Shown piece by piece: positions 1 to 8,733 of a stretch of DNA of 44,853 nt (positions are counted from its first letter, which is position 1; each line of letters starts with the position of its first letter). Origin of the DNA: Acidobacteriota bacterium (GTDB taxonomy: Bacteria; Acidobacteriota; Blastocatellia; Pyrinomonadales; Pyrinomonadaceae); contig QHXQ01000055.1 in assembly GCA_003223935.1 (NCBI GenBank), positions 1 through 44,853 on the forward strand. The letters are read 5' to 3'. The notes beneath the pieces were generated by a model. The model did no database searches and had not been told where the DNA came from. It saw only the letters and a program-made list of their open reading frames with translations. A program made the translations under genes and the position numbers.

Positions 1-960
1 TTCGTTGGCGCGTGCGAGTGGGAAGGTCTCGACGTGTGTGTGGATGGGAATCTGCGCGGCTTCGCGTAGGAACTCGTGCCCGTCTGCGCGTGTGTTGTTG
101 GCGACGCTGCGGATGATGCGCTCGCCGTAGATGAGCGAATAGTCGAAGGAAGGGATGGGACTCATGTGTATGCCGCCGAGCACGAGCGCGCCGCCGCGCT
201 CTAGCGCATGAAGCGCGACCGGTACAAGCGCGCCCGCAGGCGCAAAGATGATCGCGGCATCAAGTTTGACTGGCGGCGCGTCGTATGTGTCGCCCACCCA
301 CGTCGCGCCAAGTTCGGCGGCGAGTGTCTGATGACGGGCGCGGTCGCGTGTGGCCACATAGACTTCAGCGCCGCGTGCGCGCGCCACTTGTATCGAGACG
401 TGCCCGGCCGCGCCGAAGCCGTAGATACCGATCCGCGCGCCCGCCCAATTCGTGCCCTCTACGCCAAGCCCCGTCAGACGCAGCGCACGATAGCCGATGA
501 TGCCCGCGCACAAGAGCGGCGCAGCTTGCAGATCGTCAAACCCTTCAGGCAGACGATAGACGAAACTCGCGGGCGCAACCGCGTACTCAGCATAACCGCC
601 CGGCACAGTCCAACCCGTAAACTCTGCGTGCTCGCAAAGGTTCTCACGCCCCACACGACAGAAGCGACAGACGCCGCACGTGCGATGCAGCCATGCGACG
701 CCCACGCGCTCGCCAGCCTGCAACTCGCTCACAGCTGCTCCGACAACGACGACATGACCGACAACTTGATGTCCCGGTATCACGCGCTCACGTCGCACTG
801 GCAGTTCGCCCTCGACGACGTGCAAATCTGTGCGGCACATGCCGCACGCGCGCACCTTGATGAGCACTTCATCCGCAGCCGGTTCGGGCGCGGGCACGTC
901 CGTGTAGGTAAGCGGGTTTGCATCAACGGGCGCAGGCGTCGGCAGGATACAAGCTTTCAT
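1..960 (-). CDS. Zinc-dependent alcohol dehydrogenase, C-terminus cut by window edge
   Basis: Reading from the ATG at 960 gives 320 codons without a stop, running off the left edge. It is a medium-chain zinc alcohol dehydrogenase. Visible motifs are the catalytic zinc segment [17 protein letters not shown] (residues about 38-54), PGHQVVGHV (about 62-70) carrying the GHE-like zinc ligand region, and a structural-zinc cysteine cluster [15 protein letters not shown] (about 95-109). The nucleotide-binding GFGAAGHV lies near residue 181. The family oxidises alcohols to aldehydes with NAD(P)+ in the cytoplasm; the substrate cannot be told here. The usual length is about 330-350 residues, so only a short tail is missing. 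It starts 37 bp after the kinase stop on the same strand and could share its transcript. Confidence 0.9.
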   Translation of the reverse strand, partial: MKACILPTPAPVDANPLTYTDVPAPEPAADEVLIKVRACGMCRTDLHVVEGELPVRRERVIPGHQVVGHVVVVGAAVSELQAGERVGVAWLHRTCGVCRFCRVGRENLCEHAEFTGWTVPGGYAEYAVAPASFVYRLPEGFDDLQAAPLLCAGIIGYRALRLTGLGVEGTNWAGARIGIYGFGAAGHVSIQVARARGAEVYVATRDRARHQTLAAELGATWVGDTYDAPPVKLDAAIIFAPAGALVPVALHALERGGALVLGGIHMSPIPSFDYSLIYGERIIRSVANNTRADGHEFLREAAQIPIHTHVETFPLARANE

Positions 961-997
961 GCTGCTCACATCATACAAGCTGGCTGTTAGCGATTAG

Positions 998-2641
998 CTA
1001 TGTTGTGCGCCGTTGGAAACAGACCTGACATGGACGATAGCCAGCCGTCTGCGCTTCGACGGGCGAGGTGAACGGCACGCGATTCTTCTGTGCGATCTTC
1101 TGCGCCCACTCGCAGTTGTCCAAGTGATAGATGGCGAGCGTCAAGTTGCCGACGACTGGCCGCGCTGCGTGCGTGGCCGGTGCGTTCGTCTGTCTCGTTA
1201 CGCTCGCAGGCGGATGGAGCGTCCATTGCGGCGTACGCGCATGCGGGGCGGCGTAAGGCAGAGCGACTGCGCTCGCGCCTGCGTTCATCAACGTCGGCTG
1301 CGGCTCGCGTAGGGCGCGCAGCACGCCGTAGGTCAGACAGATACCCGCGAGCACGACGACCGTAAAGAGCAGCGCCGCGCCGAACGGCAGGCCCATCAGG
1401 TAGAGAAAATTGTAGAGACCGATGTACCACCAGAAAAATGATTTGCGTTCGCGCGCGAATGTGCGCGCGTGCTTGAGCGCGTGCTGGCTCAATTCAAGAA
1501 AACCGTCCGGCGGATTAAGCCCAACCTGCTGCGGCACGAACGGCGCTGGGCCGCTAAAGACGCTCTGCACTGCGGTCGAGCCGGGCGTCGTCGGCACACG
1601 CGAGCCGGGCTGGAACGGCGTCCGCCCGCGCACCCACACAGGCGCACGCACAGACGCGGGCGGCGGCTGCACTTGTGGCGCTTCGCGCGTCTGCCCGACG
1701 ACATCAATGTCCGCCGGCGCAGCCAACCACGTGGGCAGCTTCGAGTCTGCGCTCTTCACTTCGAGCAGACACGGCACGGCTTCAGGTTCGCCGTGCGCGG
1801 CCCTTTCCAACAACTCGGCCAGTTCGCGGTGCTCGCCGCCGATCTCTTTGATCTCGGCCAGCAGGCGCGAGCTTTCGGGCGCAAGAAAATCTTCTTTCGT
1901 GAAGAGCAGATTTTCGTCGTGATACTCGGCCCAAAGTGCGGGCCGCTCTGCCAGCGCGATGAGCGAGAGATAGATGACGAGACCGGAGAAGTTGTCTAGG
2001 TCTGCGTTGAAGTAACGCGCGGCGCGCGCCGGATGTTGGTAGTGTTGATGCCCGACCTCGCTCGCCATCCAACCCGACATCGCAGGCACGAACATGCCGT
2101 CGAAATCCACCAAACGAAATTGGCCATGTTCGACGATGATGTTGCCGTGTTGCAGATCACCATGCGCCACGCCGGCCGCGCGCAGAGAGCCAAGCAACTT
2201 GAGCCATTCGTCCGCCAAGTGCAGCAGCACATCGCGCCGGCCCATCACTTCATTCAAGTACACGTCAAGCGTCGGCCCTTCGAGCCACTCCATGACGAGG
2301 ATCGGATACCGGCGGCCTGAGACGAGTATGCCGTGTACGTCGTAGGCGAAGCGTGCGAAGTCGGGTACTGGATGCGTGCGCAGATGCGCGTCAATCAATT
2401 CATAACGCCGTTCGCGGTCGCCCAGATGACCGCGAAAGCAGCGCACGGCATAGACGCCGCGCCCGGAGCGGAGCTTATAGACGTAAGCGAACTGGCCCGA
2501 AGTGACGAGCGGCATGCCCAGCCGATCAACGGCCGGGATCGTGTCGCGCAACTCGAAATGCGCGAACGCGACCGCCGGGCATTGCACGGCTTCGGTGAAG
2601 AGGCGCGCGGACGGCCAAGAGATAGGATAGTGATTCTGCAT
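998..2641 (-). CDS. Membrane-anchored protein-kinase-fold protein with C-terminal Ada-like metal-binding module (TerY-P triad kinase)
   Basis: This 547-residue protein has an N-terminal eukaryotic-type kinase fold. The catalytic loop is HGDLQHGN at residues 160-167 (Asp162, Asn167) and the metal-binding Asp is in DFDG at 179-182, where most kinases have DFG. A low-complexity Pro/Ala region follows. Next is a hydrophobic stretch at about 395-440 that looks like two membrane segments. The C-terminal 45 residues carry His506, Cys510, Cys538 and Cys541 in the pattern YHLDNC...GYRPCQVC, as in Ada-type metal-binding modules. It is the last gene of a minus-strand triad with a PP2C phosphatase and a vWA protein, 23 bp or more after the phosphatase. 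That order is the TerY-P triad linked to tellurite-resistance-type stress systems. Its substrate is unknown, and the metal-sensing role of the tail is inference. Confidence 0.85.
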   Translation of the reverse strand: MQNHYPISWPSARLFTEAVQCPAVAFAHFELRDTIPAVDRLGMPLVTSGQFAYVYKLRSGRGVYAVRCFRGHLGDRERRYELIDAHLRTHPVPDFARFAYDVHGILVSGRRYPILVMEWLEGPTLDVYLNEVMGRRDVLLHLADEWLKLLGSLRAAGVAHGDLQHGNIIVEHGQFRLVDFDGMFVPAMSGWMASEVGHQHYQHPARAARYFNADLDNFSGLVIYLSLIALAERPALWAEYHDENLLFTKEDFLAPESSRLLAEIKEIGGEHRELAELLERAAHGEPEAVPCLLEVKSADSKLPTWLAAPADIDVVGQTREAPQVQPPPASVRAPVWVRGRTPFQPGSRVPTTPGSTAVQSVFSGPAPFVPQQVGLNPPDGFLELSQHALKHARTFARERKSFFWWYIGLYNFLYLMGLPFGAALLFTVVVLAGICLTYGVLRALREPQPTLMNAGASAVALPYAAPHARTPQWTLHPPASVTRQTNAPATHAARPVVGNLTLAIYHLDNCEWAQKIAQKNRVPFTSPVEAQTAGYRPCQVCFQRRTT

Positions 2642-2664
2642 GCAAACGCTTTGCTGCTAAATCG

Positions 2665-3423
2665 TCAACTGCCGGTCACGACGATGCGGACAACCGCCAC
2701 ATCGTCGTCTTTAATTCTACGCGTCCGCCGCTCTCGTTGGAAGAGCGATGCGAGTTCTTCCGCTTGGCCTGTGGCAAGCAGGTTATCTAACCGATCCAAC
2801 ACGCCATCGGCTTCAGCCGCGTGCCGTAGAAACCACTCGGCTGCGGCATCGCTCAAGAGCCAGAACACGTCCGCCGACTCAACCGCGCCGCTCTCAACTC
2901 GCGCCTGCGCGAGCGTGGACTCTTGCAGCCCGCCGAGCGAAGGTACGAGTAGCGGCGTCGAGGTGAACTGCTGATGATCTGCGACGGGCAAGGCGCGACA
3001 GACCAGCGCGCCGCGCCTTTGAATCAGACACGAATCGCCGAGCGCAATCGCCGTCCAACGCGGCGTGCCGTTGCCGAGTTCAAACTGCACGCCCACGAAC
3101 GCCGCAAACGAGCCGCGCCGCGCCTTCTCCTCCGCATACCAAGAGAGCACACGCCCCTGCCACGCATCATGCAGCACACTTCCCTGCTCCGCGACCCACG
3201 CGCCGAAAGCCTCGCGCGTCAACAGTGGCGGCTCAGTTGCGACCCACCCATGCGCAAGTTGCCGCGCCCAACTGCGCGCGTCAAACGCTTCGGTCGCGCC
3301 GTCGGCCACCGCAAACCTGCCCGCCGCCGCATTCACGCCGATGGCATCCTCACACTCCGAGACCTGCGCGCCCTCTTTCGGCAACAGAAATTGATTGACC
3401 TGCAACTGCCAAACTCGAAACAT
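2665..3423 (-). CDS. PP2C-type serine/threonine phosphatase (TerY-P triad)
   Basis: About 252 residues when started at the ATG at 3423 (MFRVWQLQVNQF). An upstream in-frame ATG at 3456 falls inside a degenerate inverted repeat, so I prefer the later start; neither has a strong Shine-Dalgarno. PPM/PP2C motifs are the N-terminal ECEDAIGV (metal-binding Asp), FAVADGATEAF (the DG motif) and the later WLLSDAAAEWFL. The family removes phosphate from Ser/Thr using Mn or Mg. Lying between a kinase-fold protein and a vWA protein on one strand, it most likely reverses the phosphorylation made by the neighbouring kinase. It ends 23 bp before the kinase start, consistent with one operon. Confidence 0.85.
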   Translation of the reverse strand: MFRVWQLQVNQFLLPKEGAQVSECEDAIGVNAAAGRFAVADGATEAFDARSWARQLAHGWVATEPPLLTREAFGAWVAEQGSVLHDAWQGRVLSWYAEEKARRGSFAAFVGVQFELGNGTPRWTAIALGDSCLIQRRGALVCRALPVADHQQFTSTPLLVPSLGGLQESTLAQARVESGAVESADVFWLLSDAAAEWFLRHAAEADGVLDRLDNLLATGQAEELASLFQRERRTRRIKDDDVAVVRIVVTGS

Positions 3424-3438
3424 AGTTATGGAACTGAC

Positions 3439-3489
3439 GAATGCAGAATGATGCATTAATAACTATCTTTCATTCATCATTCATCATTC
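3439..3489. repeat. Degenerate gaatgatg-type inverted repeat in the vWA-PP2C spacer
   Basis: The spacer between the vWA stop and the phosphatase start holds tandem words of the type attcatc on the plus strand (3471-3489). A left arm at 3439-3457 is imperfectly complementary to it, matching about two thirds of positions. It resembles the other word-repeat hairpins in the window but is weaker. It could affect coupling between the two genes. Confidence 0.45.
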
Positions 3490-3507
3490 CGCCTTCATCA
3501 TTTTTCT

Positions 3508-4362
3508 TCATGCGTCCATCCAGATGTGCGGCGTCATGCCTGTGAGACTCGTGCCGATCTCGTAGAACTGTACGACGGAAGACGGATCGGCGTTGAAGAC
3601 GAAGCCGCGCGCGCCCGCTTCGACGGCGACGCCGAGTTGCTGCGCGGCGGCGATGAAGTTGTCCGGCAGTTGACTAGACATCTCGTAGAGCGTGCGCGCG
3701 AAGCCGTCGGACAGAGACCAGTCGGTCGCCGGATATTCGATCTTCGGCCCGCGCCGCGATGAGACGTGACAGTTGAACAAGAGCATTTGTCCGTCGTCAG
3801 TTGCCAGCGACATGATCTCGCGCGCGATGGTCGTCGGGTCGCCGTCGCCGGATTCGCCGTCGGTTAGATGGAGCACGGTCGGCGGAAAACCGCGCGGATG
3901 TTCTCTGAGCCATTGTTCAAGGATCGTCTTCGCGCGCGTGAACGCCTGACACATCGGCGTGCCGCCGTCCGCAACCGGATAGAGCCACACGGGAAAACGC
4001 ACGGGCATCTCGACGATGCCGCCCGCGCCATCGGGCACACGCTTCAGCCGCGTCTCGATCCGCATCGGATACTCCGCGATCTCTGCAATCGGCGCGCTCG
4101 CACGATCAGCCAACAGTCCGGTTAAAGCACTGCCCACCGTGCGCCCGTAGCCGATGACCGAGACGAAATAATAATTGCGCACCTCTTCGGTCTTGGTGCA
4201 ACGGATGACGAGGTCGTGTAGCGTGTGGTTGACCACATCGGCCACGAAGTCGGCTTTGCGTATGCCAGCGTCGCCCGGCAGCGCATCGGCCATCGAGCGC
4301 GATTGATCAACCAACAGAATGAGACAGGTTGGATTAGCTCGTGTGATCTGGGCCGAATACAA
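3508..4362 (-). CDS. vWA-domain protein, TerY-like (TerY-P triad)
   Basis: About 284 residues from a TTG at 4362. That start is chosen because GGAGG sits 8 nt upstream and because TerY-like proteins usually begin just before the first vWA strand. The open frame reaches back to 4497 and would add 45 residues, including a cysteine-rich CKVCLSNECAEDNC that could be fortuitous. The vWA MIDAS is DQSRS in CLILLVDQSRSMAD. Further typical pieces are FVSVIGYG, GGTPMCQAF (MIDAS Thr) and VLHLTDGESGDGDP. vWA proteins bind metal and act as scaffolds. In TerY-P triads this subunit is thought to be the partner or substrate of the kinase/phosphatase pair. It is first in the operon, with the phosphatase 84 bp downstream. 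Confidence 0.85.
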   Translation of the reverse strand: MYSAQITRANPTCLILLVDQSRSMADALPGDAGIRKADFVADVVNHTLHDLVIRCTKTEEVRNYYFVSVIGYGRTVGSALTGLLADRASAPIAEIAEYPMRIETRLKRVPDGAGGIVEMPVRFPVWLYPVADGGTPMCQAFTRAKTILEQWLREHPRGFPPTVLHLTDGESGDGDPTTIAREIMSLATDDGQMLLFNCHVSSRRGPKIEYPATDWSLSDGFARTLYEMSSQLPDNFIAAAQQLGVAVEAGARGFVFNADPSSVVQFYEIGTSLTGMTPHIWMDA

Positions 4363-4590
4363 GCAGTTGTCCTCCGCACACTCGTTGCTCAAACAGACCT
4401 TGCAAGCATACGGGCCGGCGCGCTTCGCTGTCCACAGCCGCCCGTGTGCGCGTTGACTCGCGCGGCGAAATAGCTTAAAAGGCTGGCACACACCCACTGA
4501 TCTGCGACCGCCAACGGGTCATGCCCACCCGGACAAACAGTCAGCCGGTCAGGCACCAGAGTTCATAACCAGAGCAAAGGAGCACGACTG

Positions 4591-6087
4591 ATGCACGCAC
4601 ATTTACGTCTCTTGATGGCACTGATCCTCGTCTTTGCCTTCAACGCGAGTTTTACTTACGCGCAAACCAACAGCCCGAACAACCCGACTTGGTGGGACAA
4701 GTATCAATACCTCAAACACAACGCACCGCTCGGCGACAGCACGAACACAACTTCCGTCAACTTCGGCAGCAACATAGACATCTCGAACGAGTGCGGGCCG
4801 CAGAGCGAAACATTCATCGCGCTCAGCCCCGCAGCAGGTCATGCGCTCGCCGCCGGTTCAAATGAAATCTTTCGCCTGCCGATGCGCGGCTACTTCCAAG
4901 CGAAGGGTGCGACGTGGGGCGGTGTTGATCTACCTCTGCCGCCAGCGCAAGGCGCAAACTCCATTGACTTCGGCTCCGATCCATCGCTCGCCTTCGACTC
5001 GCGCGGCAATCTTTTCTACAGCTACATCGTCGTCTTCTTCGGCAACGGCGCAGGCGTCAACGCAACCGAGATGGCCGTCGCGCGCTCGAACGATAACGGG
5101 CGCACCTATCCTTCAGTCACCTATTTCTCTTACGCCGGCGGCAGCGATCATTTCAACGACAAGCCGATGATCACGACCGACACCGGCGCGACGAGTCGCT
5201 TCCGCGATAGCATCTACGTCGCATGGGATGCGGCTGTGGGCGGCTCGACGGGCGGCGGTGTGCGCTTCGGTTATTCGCGCGATCATGGCACGACGTTCAA
5301 CGTCACGCGCGCAGACGATCCGCAAGGGCCGGGTCGCGCCATCGGCGCATCGCCCGCAGTCGGCCCCGACGGCACGGTCTATGTCGCTTGGAACGATTAC
5401 AGTGCCAACACCATCGCCTTCAATCGCTCCTTTAGCGGCGGGCAGACTTGGGACAAGCAGCGCGTTGTCGCGCCGAAGTCAATTCCGTTCGACATCGCCA
5501 TTCCCGCCGAATCGTTTCGCGGCGCGCTCGTCTATCCAGTGCTCGACGTGGATCGCTCCAATGGCCCGCATCGCGGGCGCATCTACTGTTCTTGGATGGA
5601 TCGCACGCAAGTGGGTACGACCGACATCTATCTCGCCTATTCGGATGATCGCGGCGACACTTGGTCGCAGCCCGGCGCAGTCACGGATCAGTTGGACATC
5701 CCTGTCGATCACTTCAACCACTGGATGTCGGTTGACCCTGTGACCGGCGACGTGAACGTCTCCTGCTACGACACGCGCAACGACTTCACAGGCTTTCGGT
5801 ATATGACCGACGTGTATCTCGCACAGTCGAAGGATGGCGGCGCGACGTGGTTGCCGAACGTGCGCGTGACGAACGTAAGCTCAAACGAGCACGATTGCAA
5901 TGGGCTGTTCCCTTGCGACGGCATCAACTACGGCAATCAACAAGGCGACTACGAAGGACTCGTCTCCTACGGCGGCTTCGCCTATCCGGTCTGGACCGAC
6001 AGCCGCCGCCAACTCGACGCGATTAGCGGGTGCAGCCGCAGCCTCGCCATGGAAGAGGTCTTCACAGCCAAGGTGCAAGGCAACTGA
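4591..6087 (+). CDS. Secreted sialidase-fold (Asp-box/BNR repeat) protein
   Basis: 498 residues. AGGAG lies about 8 nt upstream of the ATG. The N-terminus is a clear signal peptide ending near SFTYAQ (residue 25), so the protein is exported. At least five Asp-box motifs (S-x-D-x-G-x-T-W type) are visible: SNDNGRTY, SRDHGTTF, SGGQTWD, SDDRGDTW and SKDGGATW. They are spread through the chain as in a six-bladed sialidase propeller. Many Asp-box proteins are not sialidases, and I do not see a convincing arginine triad or nucleophile, so a glycosidase function is only a possibility. It is divergent from the vWA gene and 29 bp upstream of the permease, so probably co-transcribed with it. Confidence 0.8.
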   Translation: MHAHLRLLMALILVFAFNASFTYAQTNSPNNPTWWDKYQYLKHNAPLGDSTNTTSVNFGSNIDISNECGPQSETFIALSPAAGHALAAGSNEIFRLPMRGYFQAKGATWGGVDLPLPPAQGANSIDFGSDPSLAFDSRGNLFYSYIVVFFGNGAGVNATEMAVARSNDNGRTYPSVTYFSYAGGSDHFNDKPMITTDTGATSRFRDSIYVAWDAAVGGSTGGGVRFGYSRDHGTTFNVTRADDPQGPGRAIGASPAVGPDGTVYVAWNDYSANTIAFNRSFSGGQTWDKQRVVAPKSIPFDIAIPAESFRGALVYPVLDVDRSNGPHRGRIYCSWMDRTQVGTTDIYLAYSDDRGDTWSQPGAVTDQLDIPVDHFNHWMSVDPVTGDVNVSCYDTRNDFTGFRYMTDVYLAQSKDGGATWLPNVRVTNVSSNEHDCNGLFPCDGINYGNQQGDYEGLVSYGGFAYPVWTDSRRQLDAISGCSRSLAMEEVFTAKVQGN

Positions 6088-6116
6088 TTAGCGTGCGCCT
6101 GCTTGCGCGACATTTG

Positions 6117-7538
6117 ATGACTACGCAAAGCCAAACTGGCGCCCGCCCGCATCTCGCGCGCCAGCTTGGTCTGTTCGACGCGACGATGATCGTGATGGGC
6201 GGGATCATCGGCGCAGGCATCTTCGTCAACTCTTACGACGTCGCGCAGCAGGTACACACGCCCGTCTTGATCTTGGGTGCGTGGCTCGCGGGCGGCATGA
6301 TCGCGCTCGCGGGCGCGTTCATCTACGCGGAGTTGGCCGCACGTCTGCCGGGCACGGGCGGGCAGTACGTTTACCTGCGCGAAGCTTTTCATCCGTCGGT
6401 CGCGTTCATCTACGGCTGGGCTTTGCTGCTCGTCACGCAGACGGGCGGCATGGCCGCGGTCGCTATCATCTTCGCCCGCCACTTTAGAGAACTAACGCAT
6501 GTGCCGCTCTCAGACAGCGTGGTCGCTGGCCTCGCCCTCGCACTATTGACCATCATCAACTGCTTCGGCGTGCGCGCGGGCAGCAACGTGCAGAGCGGGC
6601 TGATGGTCATCAAAATTTTGACCATCGTGCTGCTCATCATCTGCGGCTTGCTATTCGTCCGCCAATCAGCGCCTCTGCTTCAACCAGCACTTGACCGGCC
6701 GCCTTCACTCTCGCTCTTGACCGCGATGGGCGCGGCGCTCACGCCCGTCATGTTCGCTTACGGCGGCTGGCAGACGGCGAGTTTCGTCGCGGGTGAGATG
6801 CGCAACCCGCGCCGCGATCTGGCGCGCGGTCTGCTCATCGGCGTCTGCGGCGTGATCGCGCTCTACGTCGGCGTCAGCTTCGTCTGCGTGCGCGCGCTGA
6901 GCGCAAACGGCTTGGCGCAGACACCGACGCCCGCATCCGCCGTCATGCGGCTCGCTTGGGGCGAACGCGGCGCGGCGATTATCGCCTGCGGCATCGCCAT
7001 CTCGACGCTCGGCTTCTTGAGTCAAGGCATGCTGACAGCGCCGCGCGTCTATTTTGCGATGGCGGCGGACAAACTTTTTTTCAAGAGCGTCGCGCGCTTG
7101 AGCCGCAGCACACACGTGCCGTTTGTGGCGATTGCCTTGCAAGGCGCGTGTGCGATCATCATCGCGTTTTCGGGTCGCTATGATCAGATACTCCACTACG
7201 TCGTCTCGGTTGACTTCATCTGGTTCGGCTTGACCGGCGTAGCCCTCTTCGTCTTTCGGCGGCGCGCGAGCGCAAGCGCGAGCAGCGCAAGCTCAGAAGC
7301 GGGCTTTGAGTTTGCTGGCCCAAACGATGGGCGAGGCGCTGCCCAGATCACACAATCAGCCGCGCCAGAGTTCAGAGTGCCGGGTCATCCGTTCACGACC
7401 CTGTGCTTTGTCGCGGCGTGCTGGCTGATCGTCATCAGCACGATCAACAAATATCCGCGCAATAGCATGATCGGGCTGCTCATCATGTTGGCGGGCCTGC
7501 CCGTCTATTACTTCTGGCGTTGGTGGCGACGCGCATGA
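6117..7538 (+). CDS. APC-family amino-acid permease
   Basis: 473 residues from the ATG at 6117. The frame is open further upstream but overlaps the sialidase-like gene. The N-terminal GGIIGAGIFVNSYDVA is the conserved APC helix-1 motif (G-x-x-GAGIF). About 12 hydrophobic helices follow, with a charged Ser/Ala-rich loop near residues 380-420 before the last two. The fold is that of SteT/LAT-like exchangers or proton-coupled amino-acid transporters of the inner membrane. The substrate is not predictable. The stop codon overlaps the next gene's start by 4 nt (ATGA), so the two are translationally coupled. Pairing with an aminotransferase suggests uptake and catabolism of an amino acid. Confidence 0.9.
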   Translation: MTTQSQTGARPHLARQLGLFDATMIVMGGIIGAGIFVNSYDVAQQVHTPVLILGAWLAGGMIALAGAFIYAELAARLPGTGGQYVYLREAFHPSVAFIYGWALLLVTQTGGMAAVAIIFARHFRELTHVPLSDSVVAGLALALLTIINCFGVRAGSNVQSGLMVIKILTIVLLIICGLLFVRQSAPLLQPALDRPPSLSLLTAMGAALTPVMFAYGGWQTASFVAGEMRNPRRDLARGLLIGVCGVIALYVGVSFVCVRALSANGLAQTPTPASAVMRLAWGERGAAIIACGIAISTLGFLSQGMLTAPRVYFAMAADKLFFKSVARLSRSTHVPFVAIALQGACAIIIAFSGRYDQILHYVVSVDFIWFGLTGVALFVFRRRASASASSASSEAGFEFAGPNDGRGAAQITQSAAPEFRVPGHPFTTLCFVAACWLIVISTINKYPRNSMIGLLIMLAGLPVYYFWRWWRRA

Positions 7539-8644
7539 ACGAAGCACGACGCACGCAAAGCTCTGCCTACATGCTTTGGGCCAAGACGCGCTCGCAGGCG
7601 CGCTTCAATCTGGCGTCGAGCGGGTTGATCAATTATCAATTAAGCGAGTTGGACGTAAGTCTCGCAGACATTGAGTTGAGCGGGCCGAGTTGGTATGGCT
7701 ACGAGCCTTTGCAACAGGCCATCGCCGCGAAGTGTGGCGTGACAACCGACTCTGTGGTTGCCGCAACCGGCACTTCGATGGCCAATCATCTCGTCATGGC
7801 TGCGTTGTTACAGCCCGGCGACGAAGTATTGATCGAGCAACCCACTTACGAGTTGTTGGTCGCAACTGCGCGATACTTCGGCGCAGACGTCAAACGTTTC
7901 GCGCGGCCGTTCGCACACAACTGGCGCATTGACATGGCAGAGATCGAGCGCCAGATTTCAACGCGCACACGACTCGTCGTGCTCACGAACTTGCACAACC
8001 CGACAAGCGTCTATGTTGATGAAGAGACTTTGCAGGCCATCGGTGAGATCGCACGTGGCGTCGGCGCGCGGGTGTTGGTTGATGAGGTCTATCTTGATGC
8101 GTTGTTTGAGCGAGCGCCGTGCTCTGCGTTTCACTTGGGCGCGGAGTTCGTCATCACGAACAGCTTGACGAAGGTTTACGGTCTCAGCGGCCTGCGCTGC
8201 GGTTGGCTACTCGCAGCGCCTGAACTGGCCGCGCATCTCTGGCGGCTCAACGATCTGTTCGGCGTCATCGCCGCGCATCCGGCCGAGCGTCTAAGTTGCG
8301 TCGCGCTCGCCCAACTACCGCGCATCGCCGCGCGCGCGCGCAACTTGCTCGACACAAACCGCGCCACTTTCAACTCGTTTCTGACCACGCGCGCCGATCT
8401 TGAATGTCCGCCGTATGAGCACGGCACGGTCGCGTTTCCGCGCTGGCGCGGCGGCAACGTAGAGCAGTTGTGCGAACTACTGCGCGACAAGTACGAGACG
8501 ACGGTCGTACCCGGCCACTTCTTCGACATGCCTGAACACTTCCGCATCGGTCTCGGCTGCGAGCCGGCCACACTCACCGCCGGACTCGAACGACTCGGCG
8601 CAGCGCTCGACGAAAAGCAGCAGGCAGCAGGCGGTAGGCAGTAG
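7535..8644 (+). CDS. PLP-dependent class I/II aminotransferase
   Basis: 369 residues from the ATG at 7535, which overlaps the permease stop; an in-frame TTG at 7520 is less likely. Fold-type I features are visible: NLHNPTSVYV around residue 154, DEVYLDALF with the PLP-pyridine Asp (about 183) and NSLTKVYGLSGLRCGW with the Schiff-base lysine near 213. The C-terminal FRIGLG carries the substrate-carboxylate Arg. The family transfers amino groups between an amino acid and a 2-oxo acid in the cytoplasm; the donor is unknown. The last seven or so codons (QQAAGGRQ) lie inside a repeat arm shared with the intergenic hairpin, so the native C-terminus was probably shorter or different. Confidence 0.9.
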   Translation: MNEARRTQSSAYMLWAKTRSQARFNLASSGLINYQLSELDVSLADIELSGPSWYGYEPLQQAIAAKCGVTTDSVVAATGTSMANHLVMAALLQPGDEVLIEQPTYELLVATARYFGADVKRFARPFAHNWRIDMAEIERQISTRTRLVVLTNLHNPTSVYVDEETLQAIGEIARGVGARVLVDEVYLDALFERAPCSAFHLGAEFVITNSLTKVYGLSGLRCGWLLAAPELAAHLWRLNDLFGVIAAHPAERLSCVALAQLPRIAARARNLLDTNRATFNSFLTTRADLECPPYEHGTVAFPRWRGGNVEQLCELLRDKYETTVVPGHFFDMPEHFRIGLGCEPATLTAGLERLGAALDEKQQAAGGRQ

Positions 8645-8726
8645 GCAGTGCAATACAAAAAAATATTCAAGCTGAGCGCGCGATTGGTTTCTGTCTCTAC
8701 TGCCTACTGCTTTCCGCCTGCTGCCT
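8622..8726. repeat. Inverted repeat of ggcagta/ggcagca words at converging gene ends
   Basis: The left arm 8622-8649 consists of near-repeats of aggcag(c/t)a and pairs with 8699-8726, with only a 2-3 nt disruption over 28 nt. The spacer is 49 nt. The element spans the aminotransferase stop codon and ends just before the stop of the giant minus-strand gene at 8734. It could serve as a shared terminator-like structure, although no clear T-tract follows. Confidence 0.75.
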
Positions 8727-8733
8727 ATTTCCT

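Noticed and set aside
208..990. 260-codon plus-strand frame over the alcohol dehydrogenase
   Set aside because: The minus strand encodes a clear zinc dehydrogenase with all motifs; the plus frame is Arg/Ala/His-rich shadow sequence.
8622..8726. Insertion-sequence remnant
   Set aside because: There is no transposase fragment and no target duplication visible; the arms are short word repeats, so only an inverted repeat is claimed.
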